5,163 bases of DNA from a candidate division FCPU426 bacterium. Lineage in GTDB: Bacteria; Oederibacteriota; JAAXVQ01; JAUVAV01. The stretch is taken from NCBI GenBank assembly GCA_030619365.1, contig JAUXBQ010000190.1, forward strand, positions 1 to 5,163. Reading direction: 5' to 3'. Shown in pieces: positions 1-4,735 of the stretch (positions within the stretch are counted from its first letter, which is position 1; every line of letters begins with the position of its first letter). Both the position numbers and the translations under genes were made by a program. The notes beneath the pieces were generated by a model. It had not been told where the DNA came from. It searched no databases and was given only the letters and a program-made list of their open reading frames with translations.

Positions 1-1
1 C

Positions 2-382
2 ACGTCCACGATCTCGCCTACGGAGAGCGCCACCTTCACTATAACGCCCACCACGACCGCCACGCCCAGCATCACCGTGACGTCCACCGTGGTGCCCCTG
101 GTCTACGCGGACAATGAGTTCCAGGCCTATCCCCAACCCGGCCGGGACCGCGTGCGCCTGGCCTATCGCTTCGTGGGAACCGGGCAGGTCAGCATCGAAC
201 TTTACAATGCTAGCGGCGAGCGGGTGCTGCACGTGGATGACCAGCCCGTGGACCGGGGCGAATACGCTTTTACGGACGTGATCACGCAGGACCTGGGCAC
301 GGGCGTGTATTATATCAAGATGAAGATTGAGGACGCGGCCGGCGTCCGGGTGATCACCGGAAAAATAGCTGTCGTGCACTAA
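2..382 (+). CDS. C-terminal end of a secreted or surface protein (5' partial) with Thr/Pro-rich linker and FlgD-Ig/T9SS-like terminal domain
   Basis: The reading frame is already open at base 2 and ends at TAA 380-382, so 126 C-terminal residues are visible. A GTG at 77 is an internal codon, not the start: the same frame upstream encodes a low-complexity Thr/Ser/Pro stretch (about residues 1-30) that continues smoothly into it. Such linkers are typical of exported, extracellular proteins. After the linker comes a domain of about 90 residues (from about residue 34) with the rhythm of a FlgD-type Ig fold or a type IX secretion C-terminal sorting domain: an AYPQPGRD opening, a strand VSIELYNASGERV, an LGTGVYYIKMKI segment and a terminal GKIAVVH strand. 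I infer that the domain is a terminal beta-sandwich used for export or surface attachment. The N-terminal function cannot be seen. The protein could instead be any large repeat-rich exported protein with this tail. Confidence 0.75.
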   Translation, partial: TSTISPTESATFTITPTTTATPSITVTSTVVPLVYADNEFQAYPQPGRDRVRLAYRFVGTGQVSIELYNASGERVLHVDDQPVDRGEYAFTDVITQDLGTGVYYIKMKIEDAAGVRVITGKIAVVH

Positions 383-384
383 AA

Positions 385-411
385 CCTGCAATATGTTATA
401 AAACATGCAGG
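385..411. other. Bulged stem-loop just after the surface-protein stop codon
   Basis: CCTGC 385-389 pairs with GCAGG 407-411, and ATGTT 393-397 pairs with AACAT 402-406. The loop is ATAA (398-401) and AAT 390-392 forms a bulge. It begins two bases after the TAA of the upstream gene. No T-run follows on the + strand, so it is not a classical intrinsic terminator. It may stabilise the 3' end of the message or act in a factor-dependent stop. Confidence 0.4.
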
Positions 412-418
412 CAAGCGA

Positions 419-448
419 AGTAGGGAACAGGCATGCCTGTTCCCTACT
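419..448. repeat. Perfect palindromic repeat, copy 1 (REP/MITE-like)
   Basis: Bases 420-447 form a perfect 28-bp palindrome with half-site GTAGGGAACAGGCA followed by its exact reverse complement. The flanking A/T pair at 419 and 448 extends it to 30 bp. The identical 28 bp recurs at 4613-4640. It has no central spacer, so in RNA it would fold into a tight hairpin or in DNA a cruciform. No T-tract follows, so it does not look like an intrinsic terminator. It ends 5 bp before the first possible mltG ATG (454) and 29 bp before the preferred one (478). Two exact copies in 4.2 kb imply a dispersed repeat family rather than a chance palindrome. Confidence 0.9.
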
Positions 449-467
449 AAAATATGAAATTCATTTT

Positions 468-472
468 AGGTG
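468..472 (+). promoter_or_regulatory. Shine-Dalgarno-like AGGTG deciding the mltG start
   Basis: AGGTG lies 5 bp before the ATG at 478. The alternative in-frame ATG at 454 has no purine-rich motif upstream, and the palindromic repeat ends only 5 bp before it. This favours 478 as the start. Confidence 0.5.
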
Positions 473-477
473 CTCCC

Positions 478-1524
478 ATGTCCGTCTTTACTAAATCCAG
501 GTTAATGATGATCATCAGCCTGGGCATCGGATGCCTGTTACTCATGGCGGTCTTGGTCCTGGGCCAATATTATTGGTATGGCCCGGCGGGCGAGTCCGAT
601 TCGCGCGTAGTGATCATTACACCCGGCTCCGGCACCGCGGCGATTGCCCGGCAACTTCAGGACGAGGGTGTCATACGCCAGGCAGGTGTGTTCCGGGTAT
701 ACGCGGCCCTGAGCGGGAAAGCGCGCAACCTGAAAGCCGGGGAATATATGTTCGCGCCCAAACTGCCGCTCTCCCGCGCGGTGGCCAAGCTAGCAACCGG
801 GGAGGTCGTGCGGCACGATTTCACCATTCCCGAGGGATTCACGGTTTCCCAGATCGCGGAAAAATTGAGCCAGGCCGGATTGGCCGACCAAGAGGCCTTT
901 CTGGCCGTGGCTGAGGATGCGAGCCTAACCCGGGCCTGGCAGGTGCCCGCCGACCGCCTGGAAGGCTTCCTTTTCCCGGACACATATCAATTCACCAGGG
1001 GCATGACGGCCCGGCAGATTGCACGCCGCATGGTGGAACGCTTCCGGGAAAAAGCCGGTCCGGAGCTGCTCGTGGCCGGCGAGGCGCAAGGCCTGAACCC
1101 CCTGCAACTCGTAACCCTGGCCTCGATCATTGAAAGGGAAGTAAAAAAGCCGGATGAGCGCAGCCTGGTGGCCTCGGTTTTTTACAACCGCCTGCGCAGC
1201 CGCAAGCGCCTGGAGTCGTGCGCCACGGTCTTCTACAGCCAGGGCCGGAGCAGCGGCGATCTCAGCCTGGAAGACCTGCAAACCAAATCCCCGTATAACA
1301 CCTACCGCCATCGCGGCCTGCCGCCCGGTCCGATCGGTAATCCCGGCCTGGCGGCCCTGACTGCGGTTGCGCATCCCGCCCAGACGGATTATCTGTTTTT
1401 CGTGGTGGAAGAAGAAGGGCAACATGTTTTTTCCTCAGGTTTTGTAGCGCACAAGCGGGCCAAGTGGAAGCTCAAACGAACGCGTAGCCAGCCGAAATCC
1501 GTCCCCACCCCTCCGGAGCCCTGA
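478..1524 (+). CDS. mltG: Endolytic murein transglycosylase MltG (YceG-like)
   Basis: MltG is a membrane-anchored lytic transglycosylase that cuts nascent peptidoglycan strands and is thought to set glycan chain length, acting on the outer face of the inner membrane. From the ATG at 478 the protein has 348 residues, a normal length. One membrane anchor spans about residues 9-30. A LysM-like region follows, with TIPEGFT at about 116-122. The YceG catalytic domain shows LEGFLFPDTYQF at about 161-172, LASIIERE at about 214-221 (the first Glu of IIERE, about E219, aligns with the catalytic Glu known from E. coli MltG), NRLRSRKRLESCATVFY at about 237-253 and GLPPGPIGNPG at about 280-290. The end FSSGFVAHKRA followed by a basic, Pro-rich tail is also family-like. 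Starting at ATG 454 would add 8 residues, but that codon lacks a ribosome site. This is the first gene of the three-gene operon, and no convincing sigma-70 promoter was found in 383-477. Confidence 0.95.
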   Translation: MSVFTKSRLMMIISLGIGCLLLMAVLVLGQYYWYGPAGESDSRVVIITPGSGTAAIARQLQDEGVIRQAGVFRVYAALSGKARNLKAGEYMFAPKLPLSRAVAKLATGEVVRHDFTIPEGFTVSQIAEKLSQAGLADQEAFLAVAEDASLTRAWQVPADRLEGFLFPDTYQFTRGMTARQIARRMVERFREKAGPELLVAGEAQGLNPLQLVTLASIIEREVKKPDERSLVASVFYNRLRSRKRLESCATVFYSQGRSSGDLSLEDLQTKSPYNTYRHRGLPPGPIGNPGLAALTAVAHPAQTDYLFFVVEEEGQHVFSSGFVAHKRAKWKLKRTRSQPKSVPTPPEP

Positions 1525-1526
1525 GC

Positions 1527-3461
1527 GTGCCAGTCCCCGGACCCCGCCCGCTGGAACGCTGGCTGGTAACCCTGCTGCTGGTCCTGTGCCTGGGCCTGGT
1601 GGTGGCCCTGGCCATGCAACGGCTCCGCGTGGAAACCAAGGCGCGCACCGTGGAACTGGCGTTTCCCGAATCCCGCCTGCTGGACGCAGCCAAAGCAGAC
1701 CCCACGGCGCCTCAAGCCTTGCAGGGCGCCGGTGTCACCACTTTGGTGCGCGTGCCTTATACCCTGAACGACATGCTGCGCTACGGCCTGGCCGAGGCCT
1801 GGCATCCTGAGCCCAACCTCATAGAGATCCGCCTGGCGGACTCTGCCCTGACCAGCAATGCCATCATTTATCTCACCGGGCAATTCGGCATGTCCGCCCT
1901 GCAGATCCGGTTGCGGGAAAACCAATTCATCTGCGACGTGACTCTGCCCGGGCCAACGGATAAAATCGAGCCGGACCGCTTTATCCTGGAAATCCCGGTC
2001 GGCCCCATGCCCGGGGGATTCCGGCGAGGCCTGGCCCTGCCGGCCGGCGATTGGGGTCTGACCCGGGACCTGAACCAGTTTACCCAAAGTATTTATTCCC
2101 TGCAGCCCGAGGTGGTGATCCCCATCTGGAAGGGCGGCATGAACGCGGCCTATTTTTTCCGCTCTTATTTCAATACTCCCTGGCTGCGCAAGCCCGGCGT
2201 GGCTATCCCGGAATTTTCCCTGCCACCGCCTGCCCGCCGTATCGCGCGTGGCCAGACGCGGTATCAATTATTCAGGTCCCACTACCTTTCCCCGCGCGAA
2301 GTGGGGGCCCGGCCCTTGCCAGAACTGCGCCGGCGCATCCTGCGGGCGGTGGCGGAACGCGGGGTGAACCTGGTCTATTTTGATCCGCCCCGGAACTGGC
2401 CGTTTGCCAGTTCCCTGGAATTTCTACGAAAACTGAAAGAGGAATTAACCCGGCGAGGATTTCAGCCGGGCGCGGCCCAACCGCCCGCCCATACCCGCGC
2501 TGGCTATCTGGCCATGAATGTGATCTACTGGGGCGTGGGCGCGCTCTTCTTTTTGTTGTTATGGAAAGCCGCGCTCTGGGCCGTGGGTTACACAGGCCAA
2601 GACCAGGGCGTGGACCGCGTGCTGACTATTCATCTCAGGCCGCTCTATTTCCGCTGGGCCGCCATTTCCATTCCCCTGGCGCTCCTGATCCTGCATTGGG
2701 AAGGCTCCCCGGCCTGGGGAGGAAAAATCGCGGCTTTGCTTATCGCGATCATAGTCCCTTTGTTGACCCTGAGCCAGTTGCCGCTGAATCCCGAACCCGA
2801 AGGCAGGCTTTGGCGCGTGTTGAACCAGAGTCTGCAGGAATTTTCCGTGATGACCGCGGTAAACCTCGCCGCCGGTTTAACGATCGCGGGTTTGTTGTAT
2901 CATCCGGCTTTTGTCCAGCGCTTTGACGTTTTCCTGGGCGTCAAGGTTGCCTACCTGCTGCCCCTGCTCCTGGCCGGGATTTATTTGTTTCCCGGAATTA
3001 CGGACGGGGAATGGTGGAAACAGCGTTTCAACCGGGAAAAGCGCTGGTGGACGTGGGGAACGCTCGGCCTGTTGGCCGCGCTGCTGGCCGTGCTCATCAT
3101 CCGCACCGGCAATACCACCTGGTTTCCGGTCACCGCGCTGGAAATGTCCTGCCGGGACGGGCTGGAAAGCTTTTTTGGCGTCCGGCCCCGCTGGAAGGAA
3201 TTTTTAATCGGCCACCCCTGTCTGCTGCTGGGCCTGGCCGGCCGGCGTCTGGCCGGCCGCCCGGACCGGGTTTGGCCGCGGATCCTGATCTTAATTGGAA
3301 TGATCGGCCAAGTGTCGATCATTAACTCATTCTGCCACCTGCACACGCCCTTGGTCATCACCCTGCTGCGGACGTTTCACGGCTTATGGCTGGGCGTTTT
3401 GCTGGGGCTGGCAATTCTGTGGTCCTGGCAACATTGGGCCCGCCGGAGGCAGAGCGCATGA
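1527..3461 (+). CDS. DUF5693-family polytopic membrane protein
   Basis: This 644-residue protein starts at GTG 1527, with GGAG at 1515-1518 as ribosome site, 2 bp after the mltG stop. Residues 12-30 form an N-terminal membrane segment. Residues about 31-325 form a mixed domain outside the membrane, with WKGGMNAAYFFRSYF near 201-215 and VNLVYFDPPRNWPF near 280-293. The C-terminal half is a bundle of about eight hydrophobic segments, near 328-353, 375-390, 399-416, 440-458, 468-487, 510-526, 583-600 and 605-632. Loop motifs RPRWKEFLIGHP (553-564) and SFCHLHTPL (601-609) match my memory of conserved DUF5693 signatures; this is recall, not a search. The family has no established biochemical role but is often found beside csaB, as here. 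I infer a part in making, exporting or anchoring the CsaB-modified envelope polymer. The membrane topology is an estimate by eye. Confidence 0.8.
   Translation: MPVPGPRPLERWLVTLLLVLCLGLVVALAMQRLRVETKARTVELAFPESRLLDAAKADPTAPQALQGAGVTTLVRVPYTLNDMLRYGLAEAWHPEPNLIEIRLADSALTSNAIIYLTGQFGMSALQIRLRENQFICDVTLPGPTDKIEPDRFILEIPVGPMPGGFRRGLALPAGDWGLTRDLNQFTQSIYSLQPEVVIPIWKGGMNAAYFFRSYFNTPWLRKPGVAIPEFSLPPPARRIARGQTRYQLFRSHYLSPREVGARPLPELRRRILRAVAERGVNLVYFDPPRNWPFASSLEFLRKLKEELTRRGFQPGAAQPPAHTRAGYLAMNVIYWGVGALFFLLLWKAALWAVGYTGQDQGVDRVLTIHLRPLYFRWAAISIPLALLILHWEGSPAWGGKIAALLIAIIVPLLTLSQLPLNPEPEGRLWRVLNQSLQEFSVMTAVNLAAGLTIAGLLYHPAFVQRFDVFLGVKVAYLLPLLLAGIYLFPGITDGEWWKQRFNREKRWWTWGTLGLLAALLAVLIIRTGNTTWFPVTALEMSCRDGLESFFGVRPRWKEFLIGHPCLLLGLAGRRLAGRPDRVWPRILILIGMIGQVSIINSFCHLHTPLVITLLRTFHGLWLGVLLGLAILWSWQHWARRRQSA
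3445..3449 (+). promoter_or_regulatory. Shine-Dalgarno GGAGG deciding the csaB start
   Basis: GGAGG lies 8 bp before ATG 3458, inside the end of the DUF5693-like gene. The csaB frame is open further upstream (to about 3386), but those codons overlap the previous gene and would add residues before the conserved N-terminal motif MNIVLSGYYGFGN. The strong ribosome site and the ATGA overlap fix the start at 3458. Confidence 0.85.
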
Positions 3462-4540
3462 ACATCGTTCTTTCCGGATACTATGGATTTGGCAATATGG
3501 GCGATGAAATTATCCTGGAACGCATGCTGCAACAACTCCAGGGCCGCGCGCATGCGATCACCGTACTCTCACAATCACCCCGGGCAACCGCGGCCCAATA
3601 CCGGGTTCGGGCCGTTTCACGCTGGAACTTTGCCGGCCTGCTTCACGCCCTTTGGCGCTGCGAGGCCCTGATCTCCGGTGGCGGCGGACTGATCCAGGAC
3701 CTGTCCGGCGCGCTTACTCCTGCCTATTATCTGAGCCATTTGGCCCTGGCCCACTGCCTGGGCAAGCGGACGTTTATTTGGGGCCAGGGCTTTGGCCTCC
3801 TCACCCGAAGCTGGAACCGCAAACTGGCCCGGAAAACCCTGTCCCGGGTCGGGCTCATCATTGCCCGAGACCAGGCTGGCCTGGATTGGTGCCGGGCCAT
3901 CGGCCTTCCGGAGGAAAAATTGTTTCTCGGCGCGGACCTGGCCTGGTTGCTGCCTTGCCAGGAAAAAACGACTGGCCGGGATTGGGCCCTATGCCTGCGG
4001 GCCGATTGGCTTCCGCGCCAGGCGCCTTCCTGGATTTTTAAACTAGCGGAAGCGGCGCAAGCTCACGGCCGCAAACTCAGACTGGTGGCCCTGGGAAATC
4101 GAGGAGACCGGGAATACCTGGAGCAGTTGAAACGGAAAACCAAATTGGTGAATTGTGATTTTGCGTACGCCCAACCTGTAGGGGCGGACCCCCGTGTCCG
4201 CCCTGACCCCCGTGTCCGCCCGGAAATCAACGGGCCGGCACTGTTCCAGGGCGCCGAACTGGTGATCAGCATGCGTTATCACGGCCTGATTTTGGGCGCG
4301 CTGGCCGGCGCCGCGGTCACCGGCTTCGGCCCGGACGCCAAGTTGACGCAGTTGCTGAGCGAATTGGAACAACAGCCTTTTGATCCCTTGCACTGGCGCG
4401 AAAGCCTGGACGTGTTGTGCGAGGCGCTGCCGGATTTGCAGCAGCGGGCCGCGCGTAACCGGGAAACCTTGATCCAACGCGCCCAGGCCGGAACGAAGAA
4501 ATTTATGGAAATTCTCGTGACACCTGTCCGCCATCCATAG
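3458..4540 (+). CDS. csaB: Polysaccharide pyruvyl transferase CsaB
   Basis: CsaB uses phosphoenolpyruvate to add a ketal pyruvate to an envelope polysaccharide; in Gram-positive bacteria this modification is what SLH-domain proteins bind. It is expected to be cytoplasmic. The protein has 360 residues from ATG 3458, which overlaps the upstream stop as ATGA. Family marks are GYYGFGNMGDE (7-17), SGGGGLIQD (73-81), the GQGFGLLTR region (109-117), RDQAG (137-141) and the C-terminal SMRYHGLILGALAG (271-284), consistent with the GT-B-like pyruvyltransferase fold. Residues about 241-256 (VGADPRVRPDPRVRP and the next residue) are not family sequence: they come from a palindromic repeat at 4178-4223 sitting in frame just before the conserved ELVISMRYHG strand. 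The frame is intact on both sides, so the enzyme is probably functional if the loop is tolerated. The TAG stop at 4538-4540 coincides with the edge of another repeat. Confidence 0.93.
   Translation: MNIVLSGYYGFGNMGDEIILERMLQQLQGRAHAITVLSQSPRATAAQYRVRAVSRWNFAGLLHALWRCEALISGGGGLIQDLSGALTPAYYLSHLALAHCLGKRTFIWGQGFGLLTRSWNRKLARKTLSRVGLIIARDQAGLDWCRAIGLPEEKLFLGADLAWLLPCQEKTTGRDWALCLRADWLPRQAPSWIFKLAEAAQAHGRKLRLVALGNRGDREYLEQLKRKTKLVNCDFAYAQPVGADPRVRPDPRVRPEINGPALFQGAELVISMRYHGLILGALAGAAVTGFGPDAKLTQLLSELEQQPFDPLHWRESLDVLCEALPDLQQRAARNRETLIQRAQAGTKKFMEILVTPVRHP
4178..4223 (+). repeat. REP-like palindromic element inserted in frame within csaB
   Basis: The element starts GTAGGGGCGGACC and contains a 17-bp unit, GACCCCCGTGTCCGCCC, twice (4187-4203 and 4205-4221) with a period of 18 bp. 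GGGCGGAC at 4182-4189 can pair with GTCCGCCC at 4196-4203 (loop CCCCGT) or with 4214-4221. In the csaB frame the 18-bp period encodes DPRVRP twice. The opposite strand would read a GRTRGS-type peptide. I recall such GC-rich hairpin elements and their tell-tale peptides being scattered in many environmental genomes; this is recall, not a search. The length, a multiple of three within csaB, keeps the frame open. Confidence 0.8.
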
Positions 4541-4610
4541 GGGCGATCCTCTGGCCCGGCTTGCCCGGCGTATGCCGGGCGAAGGCTGGATGCGATTGCC
4601 CTGGGGGCAA
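4538..4610. repeat. Mosaic of palindromic repeat pieces after csaB
   Basis: The stretch begins TAGGGGCGATC, which resembles the TAGGGGCGGAC start of the element inside csaB, and its first three bases are the csaB stop codon. It contains two hairpins: TTGCCCGGC 4561-4569 with GCCGGGCGA 4574-4582 (loop GTAT, one G-T wobble), and TTGCCC 4596-4601 with GGGCAA 4605-4610 (loop TGG). The outer edges GGGCGATC 4541-4548 and GATTGCCC 4594-4601 can also pair with one wobble, which suggests one element nested inside another. Only AA follows the second hairpin, so there is no terminator T-run. The structure may still stabilise the operon's mRNA end. No gene is seen here. Confidence 0.6.
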
Positions 4611-4612
4611 AA

Positions 4613-4640
4613 GTAGGGAACAGGCATGCCTGTTCCCTAC
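4613..4640. repeat. Perfect palindromic repeat, copy 2 (REP/MITE-like)
   Basis: This is identical over all 28 bases to 420-447: half-site GTAGGGAACAGGCA plus its reverse complement. It directly follows the GC-rich mosaic after csaB and precedes the AT-rich promoter region of the MerR-type gene. With copy 1 it brackets the whole mltG-DUF5693-csaB operon. No T-run follows. It could act as a boundary hairpin that protects or ends the operon transcript, but as a repeat its presence may be unrelated to the genes. Confidence 0.9.
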
Positions 4641-4664
4641 ATCCCGGCATAATATGGATATTCA

Positions 4665-4693
4665 TTGGCCTTGAGGGAAAAGTATGGTATAAT
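4665..4693 (+). promoter_or_regulatory. Extended -10 sigma-70-type promoter for the MerR-type gene
   Basis: The -10 box TATAAT at 4688-4693 is a perfect consensus and is preceded by TG at 4685-4686, which makes it an extended -10. TTGGCC at 4665-4670 is a fair -35 at a 17-bp spacing (four of six consensus bases). Transcription should begin near 4700, about 35 bases before the start codon. The 17-bp spacing differs from the 19-20 bp spacers of classical MerR-activated promoters, so this looks like an ordinary promoter for the regulator's own gene. Confidence 0.65.
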
Positions 4694-4696
4694 TAA

Positions 4697-4712
4697 TGTA
4701 TCTTAAAATACA
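4697..4712. promoter_or_regulatory. Possible operator dyad overlapping the predicted start of transcription
   Basis: TGTATCTTAAAATACA is a 16-bp inverted repeat with one mismatched pair (seven of eight pairs match). It lies three bases after the -10 box and covers the predicted transcription start, where a bound protein would block the promoter. Autorepression by the downstream MerR-type protein is an inference from position only. The AT-rich setting makes chance dyads fairly likely. Confidence 0.35.
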
Positions 4713-4735
4713 CTAATGTGCTTTAGGAGACAGAG

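Noticed and set aside
77..382. GTG at 77 as the start of an independent 101-residue gene
   Set aside because: The frame is open to the window edge and the upstream residues are the same Thr/Pro-rich linker. No ribosome site precedes 77.
448..453. TAAAAT after the first palindrome, or TATAAA at 397-402, as a promoter for mltG
   Set aside because: Neither has a recognisable -35 box at 16-18 bp upstream, and the first overlaps the edge of the repeat. The mltG promoter was not identified.
925..1425. Open frame on the - strand opposite the mltG catalytic region
   Set aside because: It lies wholly inside mltG on the other strand, with no plausible ribosome site or domain. It is a shadow of the GC-rich coding frame.
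1389..2267. Long open frame on the - strand (292 codons) opposite mltG and the DUF5693-like gene
   Set aside because: It is antisense to two well-supported genes, spans their junction, is low-complexity (Gly, Gln, Arg, His rich) and matches no family I recognise. Long antisense frames are common in GC-rich DNA.
3234..3259. Direct repeat CTGGCCGGCCG (3234-3244 and 3249-3259)
   Set aside because: It lies in the DUF5693-like coding frame and encodes LAGRRLAGRP. It is a local GC-rich 15-bp duplication with no sign of mobility or regulatory function.
4541..4640. Intrinsic terminator after csaB
   Set aside because: Several strong hairpins are present, but none is followed by a T-run on the + strand, so a classical rho-independent terminator is not supported.
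4178..4640. CRISPR array formed by the repeated palindromic units
   Set aside because: The units differ in sequence and spacing, one lies inside a coding gene, and no regular repeat-spacer pattern or cas gene is present.
4043..4665. Two overlapping - strand open frames across the 3' half of csaB and the following repeats
   Set aside because: They are antisense to csaB and run through repeat DNA. The GRTRGS-type peptides in one of them come from the palindromic insert, not from a real gene.
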